Source of the DNA: Wurfbainia villosa
Taxonomy: Eukaryota > Streptophyta > Magnoliopsida > Zingiberales > Zingiberaceae
NCBI GenBank assembly: GCA_025175895.1
Contig: CM045990.1
Location: 60,141,704 to 60,205,703, forward strand
Length of the DNA: 64,000 bases
Reading direction: 5' to 3'
Under the pieces are notes generated by a model. It ran no database searches, was not told where the DNA came from, and saw only the letters and a list, made by a program, of their open reading frames with translations. A program made the translations under genes and the position numbers. Positions 1 to 12,624 of the stretch are shown one piece after another. Numbering within the stretch: position 1 is the stretch's first letter; every line of letters starts with the position of its first letter.

Positions 1-892
1 GAATTGATTATGAGAGGCTGTAGAGAACACTTTCCTAAATGTTCCTAGTCGAGTATTAATATGCAAGGGCAATATTAATACATAAAGACTAGCATGTAGG
101 TCAATTGATGACTTGATCTCACAAGTCATGGATATATGATATCAAGTTGACACATGGGTATATATTGGAGAATATATATCCGACGACGCCATGAGAAAGT
201 TTCATGGATCGTTATATGAGTGTCATAAACTTTCTCATGTGACTATTGGTATGAATAGTCCTTAGACCTGAAGTCACTACGGTTCCCTACATAAGGAGTT
301 ATGTACTTTGGTATCGTCAAACGTCACCCGTAACAGGGTGGACCATAAAGGCGAGTACTGGGTATGTAACAAATTATGCGGAGGGATGTGAGTGATGTAG
401 ATGGGATCTATCCCTTCCATATGACGGGAGTGATATCGGTGGGACCCTTGATTGAGTAGAACTACTAAAACGCATGGCCATGCTCGAATGAGTCAATATG
501 AGATATTGAGCTCATTTGTTTGAGTTAGTTTACTCAGTGATCAAGAAACACATAGATTGATAGAGGATGACACGGTCTATGCCTCATTGATCAATCTGAT
601 ATCAAGGATAGAAGGACACGGTCATATATTATAGTAGTCACGGAAAGGTTAGTTGGATCTTGACTTATCTCGTAACTTGGGTAGCAATGATGTATTGCTA
701 GATGCCGCTCATTGCTTGTGTATCTAAAAGAGTTTAGGTCCACTGCCAACGTTATGAGAGCCTATAGGGTCACACACAAAGAGCATGATAATTAGAGGAA
801 TTAGAGTATTCTAGTTTGACTAGAATAATTTGGGAATAAGCTTAAGTACAAAATGGTTTTTGGACTTTAAGCTTAATGAGAATTTTAGCTAA

Positions 893-1094
893 TTGATTTA
901 ATGAGATTAATTCAATATGTTACCTTATTGATTTAATAAGATTAATTCAATATGATAACATAAGCTTAATTGAATTAATAAGATTAATTCAATATGATAA
1001 CATAAGCTTAATTGAATTAATAAGATTAATTCAACATGCATGAATGCCACATAAGCATGCCACATAAGCATGCCACCTAAGCATCCACCTAAGC
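893..1094 (+). repeat. Tandem repeats inside the LTR of family A/B
   Basis: Two adjacent arrays. At about 893-1036 an AT-rich unit of about 42 bp, built round GATTAATTCAATATG and CTTAATTGAATTAA, occurs about three times. At about 1046-1094 a 13-bp unit, CACATAAGCATGC and variants, occurs about four times. The same arrays are at about 7855-8050 and, reversed, at about 11235-11450, so they belong to the LTR and predate these insertions. Confidence 0.85.
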
Positions 1095-1213
1095 TAGATA
1101 AGGTGGAAGGGGACAAAATGGTTTTTGTCTCCTTAAGTGGCCGGCCAAAACAAAAGGGGTCTCAATGCAATGGATTGCATTAAATTGTAGGAGGTGAAAG
1201 GGTTTTGCCAACC

Positions 1214-1223
1214 CTATAAAAGG
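1214..1223 (+). promoter_or_regulatory. TATA box of LTR A
   Basis: CTATAAAAGG follows the LTR U3-like region. The same box is at 8172-8181 in the 3' LTR and, reversed, at 11108-11117 in LTR B. It is the likely core promoter for the element RNA; transcription is not shown by sequence. Confidence 0.65.
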
Positions 1224-1688
1224 CCCCATGGAGTGGCCGGCCAAAGGATCATTTGGATTGTGATTGTGGTGTGGTTGTGAGAGAGCTTGAGAAGCTTGGT
1301 GGAAGCTTTGGTTGTGTGGCTTTGTGAGTGTAGGCTAGCAAGAAGAGTAGTCTTCTTCCTCCTTTCTCTTCTTCCCTAGATTCCTCTCCTTTAGGGACTT
1401 CTCTAGCAAGAAGTAAAGGAGAGCTCTTCTAGTTTTCTTTTGTGAGACAAGAGCGTGCTCGTGTGGATACGTATAGAGGCACGGACACTTGAACGTGCTA
1501 AAGATCCAACAAACCGAAAGGAAAAGCGGGATTAGCAAGGGCACGCAACAAAGGTAGAACTCTCCTATAAGATAGGCTTGGTTTAGAGAAATTTATTTTA
1601 TACGAGTTTGCTTTCGCATGGATCACTTGGAAGGGATCCTATTTTCCGTTGCGCATATGCCATTAGGCATACGAGATTTCCCTACAAA

Positions 1689-1702
1689 GGGTATCAGAGC
1701 CA
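1689..1702 (+). other. Primer-binding site of element A (initiator Met tRNA)
   Basis: GGGTATCAGAGCCA lies 2 bp after the LTR. It matches the usual plant copia site TGGTATCAGAGCCA, complementary to the initiator Met tRNA 3' end, with T to G at the first base. Confidence 0.85.
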
Positions 1703-2865
1703 CTTGCAAAGATCGATAAAAATAGGTTTTCTATTTTATATGTGATATAGAAGTAGGATAAATTTTATTATGAGTTGATAATTGCATTAGCAAATTTTCA
1801 AACATAATAAAATATCCAATGTCTTTTAAAAGTTAAAATGACATGGTGCATGGTTATGGCCTAGTCCCAAAAGTTTGTGATTGTGTGTTGTAATTCTAAA
1901 TACGGCTGCGTGTCGTGCCTTTCTCCTAATATTCTTGTTGTAAAATTAGTTTTAGACTAATGTAACTCGAGTATTTCTCCTTTTGTAATGTACAAAACAA
2001 GGATGGAGGGTCCATTGGAAGATGAGGTTACAAGGAGGAAGTCAACACACAAGACAACCAAAAGGAAGCACTTAGGAGAAGATGCTATCCCTAGGTTGAC
2101 CAATCAATCTTTTCATTGGCTTGAGAAGATTGTAGAATAAGGGCCATAACCATGACACGTTAGTTTAATATGTATGTGATGCATGTTAGTTTAGCTTGTA
2201 TGTGATGCATGATTAGTTTAGCTTATATGTGATGTATGCTAATATGTATATGATACATGTTTATTTCTTAATAAGTCTAAACGATATGCCTACCAAAGTT
2301 GGTACTCACTACTTCCTCGATCATTTGTTATTGGGTTTGCCAAAGCAAAGCAATGCATTTTATCTTGGAGGGGTGCGAGTGGACAATCGTGATGTCCCGC
2401 TATCGCCTTGGTTAAGACTTAATTAAGTGTTTTCTTAATTGGTTAAGAAAGTAGAGGCATATATTAGCTTTGAACATAAGTGTTAACATTAGTTTTGTGT
2501 GATTTCTGAACATCAGCTTTGTCTTAGAAGTGGTCGTTGCTCTGATATCCAAGAAGGCCCCTGTGCCTCGCCACAGCCTGGAAGCTGGTTTAGGAATAAA
2601 CACTAAACTAATCTAAAACTTAACCAAAGCTATTAAAGAGTTACATCAGATGTAATTGGAAAAAGATTGCCTACCTAATTATACTACGTCTTGGGCGATT
2701 AGCCAAAGCTAACTCAAGACGAATTATGATGTGGATCTTTATCCCATATAAATTTATAGCTAAATAGTAGCTATGAGAATTTAGTGGGAGCCTCATTTAA
2801 TTAAAGGCCTAATTAAATGATTTAGGTATGATACTTAACTTTGCATTTTAATGTTGTAGATCACC
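1703..2865 (+). other. 5' untranslated leader of element A
   Basis: This non-coding leader of about 1.16 kb lies between primer site and gag. It matches the leader of B (9471-10634) in reverse. I see no long reading frame and no repeat array like that in the family-G leader. Confidence 0.7.
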
Positions 2866-3661
2866 ATGTCATCTAACACGTCGCACCCCCTCAACTTGCG
2901 ATCTGTCCTTGAGAAGGACAAGCTCAATGGAGCAAATTTTCTTGACTGGTATAGGAACTTGAGGATTATCCTCAAGCAAGAACGCAAACTATATGTCCTA
3001 GAGCAGGCTACCCCTGAAATACCCGCCCCTACGGCCACTCGTGCTGAAAAGGATGCTTATAAGAAGCATCAAGATGACGCATTAGATGTGTCATGTCTTA
3101 TGCTTGCCACCATGAACTCTGAGCTTCAGAAGCAACATGAGAACATGGATGCCTATGATATGTTTGAGCATTTGAAACAACTATATCAAGGACAAGCTAG
3201 GCACGAGCGTTTTGAAGTGTCTAAGGCTCTTTTTGCATGCAAGATGCAAGAAGGAACACCTGTAGGAACTCACGTACTCAAAATGATTGGGTACGTTGAG
3301 AACCTGAAAGACTAGGTTTTCCATCGAGCCAAGAATTGGCAATCGATGTTATCCGCAATCGCTGTCGGAAGCATACAATCAATTCGTCCATGAATTATAA
3401 CATGAATGAAATTGATAAACCTTTGCTGAGATTCTCGATGTTGAGAATCGAACCAAATCTCAAGAAGAAAGTTAGTAATGTACTAATGGTCAAGAAGGAC
3501 AAAGGTAAGCGCAAAGGCAAGGGTAAGACCCAAGCCAAAGGCAAGGCCAATTCATCCACTTCAAAGGGTAATGGTAAAGTACCTAAGGAAGGGGATCGCT
3601 TCCATTGCGTGAGATCGGACATCGGAAGCGGAACTGCAAAGTCTACCTTGAGGAAGTAAAG
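2866..3661 (+). pseudogene. gag of element A, broken
   Basis: ATG at 2866 opens a copia gag: an LRSVLEKDKL start, then NFLDWYRNLRIILKQ, the usual N-terminal signature. The first 149 codons are open to a stop at 3315. The next part (from about 3336) is shifted and carries the lysine-rich linker (KGKRKGKGKTQAKGK). The zinc knuckle, CFHCGKTGHWKRNC type in copy B (8644-9470), is split here by a frameshift near 3610: the first half reads FHCVRSD and the second half, KRNCKVYL, continues in the frame starting at 3605. Gag forms the virus-like particle and binds element RNA. Not functional as read. Confidence 0.9.
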
Positions 3662-4960
3662 AACAAGAGAAGTGGGACTTCTGCCTCAGGTATACACGTT
3701 ATAGAAGTTAATCTATCTATTTCTTCTACATGGGTATTAGATACCAGATGTGCATCTCACATTTGTACTAATGTGCAGGGACGGAGAAATAGTCGAATAA
3801 TGGACAAGGGTGTAGTGGACCGACGAGTAGGCACTGGCGCAAAAGTTGCTGCTGTAGCTGGAGGAACATCTTCTGTGTCTTTGCCCACTGGGCTTATCTT
3901 AGAACTAGAGGAGTGCTTCTATGTACCGCATTAACAAAGAACATAATTTCAGATCTTGTTTAGACAAGAAAAACTTTTCTTTTATAATAAAGGACAAATG
4001 TTGTTCCATTTATTTAAATGAAATGTTCTATTGTAATGCACCACTTATGAATGGTCTCTATGTTCTAGATTTAGATAACCCAATTTATAACGTAAATATC
4101 AAACGGTTCAAATCGAACATATCTCTCGCATCATCGCCTAGGTCACATAAATAAAAAACGCATATCCCAACTCCATAAAGATGGATTATTGGACTCATTT
4201 GATTTTGAATCATATGAGGTATGCGAGTCTTGTCTTTTAGGAAAGATGACTAAAACTCCATTTAGTGGACATGGCGAGAGAGCGACGGATTTGTTAGGAC
4301 TCATACATACTGATGTATGTGGCCCTTTCAATGTCGAAGCCAGAGGAGGCTATAAGTACTTTATTACTTTCACTGATTATATGAGTAGATTTGGCTACTT
4401 ATATTTGATGAGACATAAGTCAGAATCCTTTGAAAAGTTCAAAGAATTCAAGAATGAAGTACAAAACCAACTTGGTAAGCGTATTAAGCTACTTCGATCA
4501 GATCGAGGTGGTGAATACCTTAGTCAAGAGTTTCGTGATCACCTGGCTGAGTGTGGGATAATATCCCAACTCACTCCACCGAACACCACAATGGAATGGT
4601 GTATCTGAGAGGAGAAATCGTACTCTATTAGATATGGTACGATCAATGATGAGCCAGACTGATCTACCTACTTCCTTTTGGGGTTTAGCTCTAGAGACAG
4701 CCGCTTTCACACTTAATCGCGTCCCATCAAAAGCCGTAGAAAAGACACCATATACGATATGGACTGGGAAGAGTCCCAAAATGTCTTTTATAAAGATTTG
4801 GGGTTGTGAAGCTTACGTTAGACGTCAAGTCTCAGATAAACTAGGACCCAAATCAGATAAGTGTTATTTTGTAGGATATCCCAAGGAAACTAAGGGATAT
4901 TACTTTTACAATCCCACACTTGGCAAGGTGTTTGTTGAAATGCCGCTTTTCTAGAAAGAG
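3605..4960 (+). pseudogene. pol of element A, protease and integrase part, broken
   Basis: The protease motif is near 3730 (STWVLDTRCASHIC). The catalytic DTG is DTR, so the protease would be dead. GAG-pre-integrase and the integrase finger follow, with CESCLLGKMTKTPF near 4220. The integrase core keeps HTDVCGPF (first Asp) and LRSDRGGEYLSQEF (second Asp). The region holding the final Glu is shifted near 4600 and resumes at 4634 (MVRSMMSQ...SFWGLALETA). At least four breaks separate the segments starting at 3605, 3921, 4189 and 4634. Integrase would join the cDNA to host DNA. Confidence 0.9.
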
Positions 4961-5037
4961 AATTTATTTCTAGAAATACTAGTGGGAGTAAAATTCATCT
5001 TGAAGAAGTTCAAGATGATGATAACACTAAGGCTTCG

Positions 5038-6725
5038 ATGGAAAATGAACAGGGACCACAAAGTGTTGTGGATGATGAATTTGTTGCCCAAAGAGTTGTG
5101 GAGCAAACACCTGTTCAAGTAGACCAACCTCTTCGTAGATCTAATAGGATCCGTCGTCAACCCGAGAGATATTCTTTTCTCTTGACTGACAACGGTGAAG
5201 TATTGCTTGTCGATCTTGACGAGCCTACATCCTATAAAGAAGCTATGATGAGCCCAGATTCCGAGAAATGGCTAGAGGCCATGAGATCCGAAATGGAATC
5301 CATGTACACTAACCAAGTATGGACTTTGGTTGATCCACCTGAAGGGGTAAAACCCATTGGGTGTAAGTGGGTCTTTAAAGTAAAGACTGACATGGATGGT
5401 AATAAGCATACCTATAAAGGTAGATTGGTGGCTAAAGGATTCAAACAAATTCATGGTATTGACTATGAAGAAACCTTTTCACCAGATGAGATGATTAAAT
5501 CCATTCTGATCATACTTGCTATCGACCTACCATGATTATGAGATCTGGCAGATGGATGTCAAACCGCTCGATGGAAAGCTACTCGAGGATGTGTACATGA
5601 CACAACCTGAGGGTTTTGAAGATCCAAAGCATCCTGGAAAGGTATGCAAACTGCAAAGGTCCATTTATGGACTAAAGCAAGCCTCTCGAAGCTGGAATCT
5701 TCGATTCGATGATGCAATCAAAGAGTTTGGTTTCATCAAGAATGAAGATGAGCCTTGTGTCTAAAAGAGAAATAGTGGGAGCACAGTTGTATTTCTTGTC
5801 TTGTATGTAGATGACATACTTCTCATCGGAAATGATATTCCCTCACTCCAGTCTGTGAAGATGTGGTTAGGGAATTGTTTCTCGATGAAGGACTTAGGTG
5901 AAGCTGCCTATATTCTAGGCATCAAGATCTATAGAGATAGATCTAGAAGATTACTTGGCCTAAGTCAGAGTACATACATTGATAAAGTGCTAGATCGCTT
6001 TGCTATGCAAAATTCTAAGAAAGGGTTTCGCTTTATCACATGGTGTGAGTCTTTCGAAGACTCAATGTCCCTCTTCTAAGGAGGAGAGAGATCGCATGGA
6101 TAAGATCCCTTATGCATCAGCTATAGGGTCTATCATATGCACGCTTGCTATTGCTCCGACGCCTCAGTATGCTTTGAGCATGACGAGTAGATACGAGATC
6201 CAGGTGAAAGTCATGGATAGCGATCAAAAATATTCTTAAGTACTTACGAAGAACGAAAGAATATTTCCGATATTCGAGGCAATGAGGAGCTAATCAGAAG
6301 GGTTACAAAGTGATGCAAGCTTCCAAATGCATAAGGATGACTATAGATCGCAATCGGGCACGTGTTTTGCCTCGAATGGTGGAGCCGTGAGTCGAAGAGT
6401 TCGCAGGACACGCTTGTCGATTCTACAACAGGCCGAGTATATTGCGATCTCGATGCAAAGAAAGGAGGTCGCTTTGGCCCGCAAGTTCATCGCTGAACTT
6501 GGGGTAGTTCCTAGCATTGCAGATCCAATAGACCTCTATTGTGACAACAATGGGGCTATTGAGCAGCTAAGGAACCTCGATCACATCAACGGACCAACAC
6601 ATACATCGCGGCTTCCATCTCATTCGAGAGATCATCGATAGAGGAGATGTGAGGATATGCAGAGTACCGATGCAGAAGCTAACATCGCAGATCCATTGAC
6701 CAAGGCTTTGGGCACAGAGGAAGCA
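5038..6725 (+). pseudogene. pol of element A, reverse transcriptase and RNase H part, broken
   Basis: RT begins in the open frame 5038-5535 (LRRSNRIRRQPERY, then WVFKVKTDMDGNKHTYKGRLVAKGF). It shifts near 5520, runs through IYGLKQASRSWN, hits a stop at 5762, and resumes with the intact catalytic YVDDILL motif at about 5804. RNase H follows from about 6100 to 6700 (AEYIAIS near 6430, DLYCDNNGAI near 6530) in broken frames. The last 700 bp have many 1-3 bp indels compared with family G, many at CAG/CTG sites, so some breaks may be sequence errors. Confidence 0.9.
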
Positions 6726-6773
6726 TGATGGTCACACTAGGTCACTAGGTATTAGATATCATAGTGATTGGTA

Positions 6774-6789
6774 CTAGTGCTAGGGAGAT
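6774..6789 (+). other. Polypurine tract of element A (weak)
   Basis: A purine-rich stretch, GCTAGGGAGAT, ends directly before the 3' LTR. It sits where plus-strand DNA synthesis would be primed. The purine run is short, so this is called mainly by position. Confidence 0.45.
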
Positions 6790-8643
6790 TGTTAGTTAAA
6801 GCCCTAGAACCAAATCATGTGATGGTTGAATAGGGAACATTTTGTATCATATTCTATAAAGGCAAAGGATTGGTTATTATATTTACATCTTGCTTGTGCA
6901 CCTAATTTAAATATAATAATGCCCTAGAAAAGTAGGTTCTTATCTACAAAGACATCAATCGCGTAATTGATTATGAGAGGTCAGAGAGAACACTTTCCTA
7001 AATGTTCTAGTCGAGTATTAATATGCAAGGGCAATATTAATACATAAAGACTAGCATGTAGGTCAATTGATGACTTGATCTCACAAGTCATGGATATATG
7101 ATATCAAGTTGACACATGGGTATATATTGAGAATATATACCGAATCGACCCGCCATGAGAAAGTTTCATGGATCGTTATATGAGTGTCATAAACTTTCTC
7201 ATGTGACTATTGGTATGAATAGTCCTTAGACCTCAAGTCACTACGGTTCCCTACATAAGGAGTTATGTACTTTGGTATCACAAACGCCACCCGTAATAGG
7301 TGGACCATAAAGGCGACATCGGGTATGTAACAAATTATGCGAGGGATGTGAGTGATGTAGATGGGATCTATCCCTTCCATATGACGGGAGTGATATCGGT
7401 GGGCCCCTTGATTGAGTAGAACTACTAAAACGCATGGCCATGCTCGAATGAGTCAATATGAGATATTGAGCTCATTTGTTTGAGTTAGTTTACTCAGGGA
7501 TCAAGAAACACATAGATTGATCGAGGATGACACGGCCTATGCCTCATTGATCAACTGATATCAAGGATAGAAGGACACGTCATACATTATAGTAGTCACG
7601 GAAAAAGGATAGTCGGATCTTGACTTATCTCAGAACTTGGGTAGCAATGATGTATTGCTAGATGCCGCCATTGCTTGTGTATCTAAAAGAGTTTAGGTCC
7701 ACTGCCAACGTTATGAGAGCCTATAGGGTCACACACAAAGAGCATGATAATTAGAGGAATTAGAGTATTCTAGTTTGACTAGAATAATTTGGGAATAAGC
7801 TTAAGTACAAAATGGTTTTTGGACTTTAAGCTTAATGAGAATTTTAGCTAATTGATTTAATGAGATTAATTCAATATGTTACCTTATTGATTTAATAAGA
7901 TTAATTCAATATGATAACATAAGTTTAATTGAATTAATAAGATTAATTCAATATGATAACATAAGTTAATTGAATTAATAAGATTAATTCAACATGCATG
8001 AATGCCACATAAGCATGCCACATAAGCATGCCACCTAAGCATCCACCTAAGCTAGATAAGGTGGAAGGGGACAAAATGGTTTTTGTCTCCTTAAGTGGCC
8101 GGCCAAAACAAGAGGGGTCTCAATGCAATGGATTGCATTAAATTGTAGGATGTGAAAGGGTTTTTCCAACCCTATAAAAGGCCCCATGGAGTGGCGGCCA
8201 AAGGATCATTTGGATTGTGATTGTGGTGTGGTTGTGAGAGAGTGAGAGAAGCTTGGTGGAAGCTTTGGTTGTGTGGCTTTGTGAGTGTAGGCTAGCAAGA
8301 AGAGTAGTCTTCTTCCTCCTTTCTCTTCTTCCCTAGATTCCTCTCCTTTAGGGACTTCTCTAGCAAGAAGTAAAGGAGAGCTCTTCTAGTTTTCTTTTGT
8401 GAGACAAGAGCGTGCTCGTGTGGATACGTATAGAGGCACGGACACTTGAACGTGCTAAAGATCCAACAAACCGAAAGGAAAAGCGGGATTGCAAAGGGCA
8501 CGCAACAAAGGTAGAACTCTCCTATAAGATAGGCTTGGTTTAGAGAAATTTATTTTATACGAGTTTGCTTTCGCATGGATCACTTGGAAGGGATCCTATT
8601 TTCCGTTGCGCATATGCCATTAGGCATACGAGATTTCCCTACA
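6790..8643 (+). repeat. 3' LTR of element A (1854 bp)
   Basis: It starts TGTTAGTTAAAGCCC and ends CCCTACA. Family copies are 1-1686 and, reversed, 10649-12510. It is followed at once by antisense gag of B, the junction of the nested insertion. Confidence 0.95.
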
Positions 8644-9470
8644 TACCTGAGGCAGAAGTCCCACTTCTCTTGTTCTTTACTTCCTCAAGGTAGACTTTGC
8701 AGTTCCGCTTCCAGTGTCCAGTCTTACCGCAATGGAAGCAGTCCCCTTCCTTAGGTACTTTACCTTTACCCTTTGAAGTGGATGAATTGGCCTTGCTTTT
8801 GGCTTGGGTCTTACCCTTGCCTTTGCGCTTACCTTTGTCCTTCTTGACCATTAGTACATTACTAACTTTCTTCTTGAGATTTGGTTCAGCAGTTCTCAAC
8901 ATGCTGAGAATCTCAGGCAAAGGTTTATCAATTTCATTCATGTTATAATTCATGACGAATTGATTGTATGCTTCCGGCAACGATTGCGAGGATAACATCG
9001 ATTGCCAATTCTTGGCTCGATGGAAAACCTAGTCTTTCAAGGTTCTCAACGCGTACCCAATCATTTTGAGTCGTGAGTTCCTCAGTGTTCCTTCTTGCAT
9101 CTTGCATGCAAAAGAGCCTTAGACACTTCAAAAGCGCTCGTGCCTAGCTTGTCCTTGATATAGTTGTTTCAAATGCTCAACCATATCATAGGCATCCATG
9201 TTCTCATGTTGCTTACGAAGCTCGAGTTCATGGTGGCAAGCATAAGGCATGACACATCTAATCGTCATCTTGATGCTTCTTATAAGCATCCTTTTACGAG
9301 TGGCGTGAGGCGGGTATTTCAGGGTAGCCTGCTCTAGGACATATAGTTTGCGTTCTTGCTTGAGGATAATCCTCAAGTTCCTATACCGATCAAGAAAGTT
9401 TGCTCCATTGAGCTTGTCCTTCTCAGACAGATCGCAAGTCGAGTTGAGGGTGTGTCGTGTTAGATGACAT
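8644..9470 (-). pseudogene. gag of element B, 3' part cut off by element A
   Basis: The start codon is at 9470-9468, by alignment with 2866 in A. The N-terminal half is broken into short frames (9376-9128 and 9131-8943 hold pieces such as MRIILKQERKLYVLEQ). The C-terminal half (8998-8639) is open: MLSSQSLPEAYNQFVMNYNMNEIDKPLPEIL, a lysine/glycine linker and an intact CCHC knuckle, FHCGKTGHWKRNC, near 8700-8740. The frame runs to the junction with A's LTR. It gives the sense of the shifted knuckle in A. Confidence 0.88.
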
Positions 9471-10634
9471 GGTGATCTACAACATTAAAATGCAAAGTTA
9501 AGTATCATACCTAAATCATTTAATTAGGCCTTTAATTAAATGAGGCTCCACTAAATTCTCATAGCTACTATTTAGCTATAAATTTATATGGGATAAAGAT
9601 CCACATCATAATTCGTCTTGAGTTAGCTTTGGCTAATGTCGCCCAAGGCGTAGTATAATTAGGTAGGCAATCTTTTGCCAATTACATCTGATGTAACTCT
9701 TTAATAGCTTTGGTTAAGTTTTAGATTAGTTTAGTGTTTATTCCTAAACCGACGGTGTGGCGAGAGCACGAGGGCCTTCTTGGATATCGAACAGCGACCA
9801 CTTCTAAGACAAAGCGTGTTGAAATCACACAAAACTAATGTTAACACTTATGTTCAAAGCTAATATATGCCTCTACTTTCTTAACCAATTAAGAAAACAC
9901 TTAATTAAGTCTTAACCAAGGACTGATGGCGGGACATCACGATTGTCCACTCGCACCCCTCAAGATAAAATGCATTGCTTTGCTTTGGCAAACCCAATAA
10001 CAAATGATCGAGGAAGTAGTGAGTACCAACTTTGGTAGGCATATCGTTTAGACTTATTAAGAAATAAACATGTATCATATACATATTAGCATACATCACA
10101 TATAAGCTAAACTAATCATGCATCACATACAAGCTAAACTAACATGCATCACATACATATTAAACTAACGTGTCATGGTTATGGCCCTTATTCTACAATC
10201 TTCTCAAGCCAATGAAAAGATTGATTGGTCAACCTAGGGATAGCATCTTCTCCTAAGTGCTTCCTTTTGGTTGTCTTGTGTGTTGACTTCCTCCTTGTAA
10301 CCTCATCTTCCAATGGACCCTCCATCCTTGTTTTGTACATTACAAAAGGAGAAATACTCGAGTTACATCCGAGTCTAAAACTAATTTTACAACAAGAATA
10401 TTAGGAGAAAGGCACGACACGCAGGCCGTATTAAGAATTACAACACACAATCACAAACTTTTTGGGACTAGGCCATAACCATGCACCATGTCATTTTAAC
10501 TTTTAAAAGACATTGGATATTTTATTATGTTTGAAAATTTGCTAATGCAATTATCAACTCATAATAAAATTTATCCTACTTCTATATCACATATAAAATA
10601 GAGAAAACCTATTTTTATACGATCTTTCGCAAGT
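9471..10634 (-). other. 5' untranslated leader of element B
   Basis: Reverse-complement match to 1703-2865 of A. No reading frame of note. Confidence 0.7.
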
Positions 10635-10648
10635 GGCTCTGATACCAC
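10635..10648 (-). other. Primer-binding site of element B
   Basis: On the minus strand GTGGTATCAGAGCC directly follows the LTR, a full match to the initiator Met tRNA type site. Confidence 0.87.
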
Positions 10649-12510
10649 TGTAGGGAATTCTCGTATGCCAAATGGCATATGCGCAACGGAAAATAGGATC
10701 CCTTCCAAGTGATCCATGCGAAAGCAAACTCATATAAAATAAATTTCTCTAAACCAAACCTATCTTATAGGAGAGGATTACCTTTGTTGCGTGCCCTTGT
10801 TAATCCCGCTTTTCCTTTCGGTTTGTTGGATCTTTAGCACGTTCAAGTGTCAGTGCCTCTATACGTATCCACACGAGCAAGCTCTTCTCTCACAAGAGAA
10901 ACTATAAGATCTCTCCTTTACTTCTTGCTAGAGAAGTCCTAAAGGAGAGGAATCTAGGAAGAGAAAGGAGGAAGAAGACTACTCTTCTTGCTAGCCTACA
11001 CTCACAAAGCCACACAACCAAAGCTTCCACCAAGCTTCTCAAGCTCTCTCTCACAACCACACCACAATCACAATCCAAATGATGATTTGGCCGGCCACTC
11101 CATGGGGCCTTTTATAGGGTTGGCAAAACCCTTTCACCTCCTACAATTTAATGCAATCCATTGCATTGAGACCCTTTTGTTTGTAGGCCACTTAAGGAGA
11201 CAAAAACCATTTTGTCCCCTTCACCTTATCTAGCTTAGGTGGATGCTTAGGTGGCATGCTTATGTGGCATGCTTATGTGGCATGCTTATGTGGCATTCAT
11301 GCATGTTGAATTAATCTTATTAATTCAATTAAGCTTATGTTATCATATTGAATTAATCTTATTAATTCAATTAAGCTTATGTTATCATATTGAATTAATC
11401 TTATTAAATCAATAAGGTAACATATTGAATTAATCTCATTAAATCAATTAACTAAAATTCTCATTAAGCTTAAAGTCCAAAAACCATTTTGTACTTAAGC
11501 TTATTCCCAAATTATTCTAGTCAAACTAGAATACTCTAATTCCTCTAATTATCATGCTCTTTGTGTGTGACCCTATAGGCTCTCATAACGTTGGCAGTGG
11601 ATCTAAACTCTTTTAGATACACAAGCAATGAGCGGCATCTAGCAATACATCATTGCTACCCAAATTCTGAGATAAGTCAAGATCAGGCTAACCTTTAGTG
11701 ACTACTATAATGTATGGTGTCCTTCTATCCTTGATATCAGTTGATCAATGAGGCATAGGCGTGTCATCCTCGATCAATCTATGTGTTTCTTGATCCCTGA
11801 GTAAACTAACTCAAACAAATGAGCTCAATATCTCATATTGACTCATTCGAGCATGGCCATGCGTTTTAGTAGTTCTACTCAATCAAGGGGCCCACCGATA
11901 TCACTCCCGTCATATGGAAGAGATAGATCCCATCTACATCACTCACATCCCTCCGCATAATTTGTTACATACCCAGTAATCGCCTTTATGGTCCACCCTG
12001 TTACGGGTGACGTTTGACGATACCAAAGTACATAACTCCTTATGTAGGGAACCATAGTGACTTCAGGTCTAAGGACTATTCATACCAATAGTCACATGAG
12101 AAATTTTATGACACTCATATAACGATCCATGAAACTTTCTCATGGCGGGTCAGTTCAGTATATATTCTCCAATATATACCCATGTGTCAACTTGATATCA
12201 TATATCCATGACTTGTGAGATCAAGTCATCAATTGACCTACATGCTAGTCTTTATGTATTAATATTGCCCTTGCATATTAATACTCGACTAGGAACATTT
12301 AGGAAAGTGTTCTCTACAGCCTCTCATAATCAATTCTGCCAATTGATGTGCTGTAGATAAGAACCTACTTTTCTAGGGCATTATTATATTTAAATTAGCT
12401 GGCACAAGCAAGATGTAAATATAATAACCAATCCTTTGCCTTTATAGAATATGATACAAAATGTTCCCTATTCAACCATCACATGATTGGTTCTAGGGCT
12501 TTTACTAACA
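10649..12510 (-). repeat. 5' LTR of element B (1862 bp)
   Basis: On the minus strand it starts TGTTAGTAAAAGCCC and ends CCCTACA. TATA box at 11108-11117 and tandem repeats at about 11235-11450 match LTR A. The 81-codon plus frame at 10988-11233 is LTR sequence and not taken as a gene. Confidence 0.95.
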
Positions 12511-12624
12511 CGAATTACTAAGTCCTACACGACTTCAACGCACATATCAAATCAATATATTAAACTAACTTAAACCCTTTGCCACACTATCAAAACCATA
12601 TTACGGCAAGAGATTGCCCTAACA
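12511..12624 (-). repeat. Short LTR fragment E, host of element B
   Basis: On the minus strand this begins TGTTAGGGCAATC and matches the first 110 bp or so of the F LTR (15541-15655): a TATGGTTTTGAT block, a CAAAGGGTTTAAGTTA block, then GGACTTAGTAATTC. It is cut by the LTR of B at 12510. On its other side it breaks the zinc knuckle of gag D exactly at 12625. So E is the start of an LTR that inserted into D, the rest lying left of the window. Confidence 0.75.

Larger units (their letters stand above)
1..1686 (+). repeat. 5' LTR of element A (partial)
   Basis: This matches 6960-8643 almost base for base with small indels, and matches 10649-12510 in reverse. It ends in CCCTACA directly before the primer site. 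A TATA box and internal tandem repeats recur in all three copies. The short minus ORFs here are LTR sequence, not genes. Confidence 0.95.
1..8643 (+). mobile_element. Ty1/copia LTR retrotransposon A, 5' end cut by window edge
   Basis: Element A has a 5' LTR, primer site, leader, gag, pol in copia order (protease, integrase, RT, RNase H) and a 3' LTR. By alignment with the 3' LTR about 170 bp of the 5' LTR lie before base 1. The full element is about 8.8 kb. Coding regions are broken by several frameshifts and stops, so it is non-autonomous as read. It abuts an inverted copy of its own family (B) at 8644, which I read as A inserted into the gag of B. The 5 bp after the 3' LTR are TACCT, so TACCT is predicted just before the 5' LTR outside the window. 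Confidence 0.93.
8644..12510 (-). mobile_element. Partial copia element B, same family as A, minus strand
   Basis: In minus orientation this reads 5' LTR (12510-10649), primer site, leader and gag as far as codons for SGTSASG, then stops at the edge of A. It is colinear with 1-3693 of A in reverse. The simplest reading is that A inserted into B's gag and the rest of B (pol, 3' LTR) lies left of the window. B itself sits in the short LTR piece E; its right flank is CGAAT (12511-12515). Confidence 0.92.
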
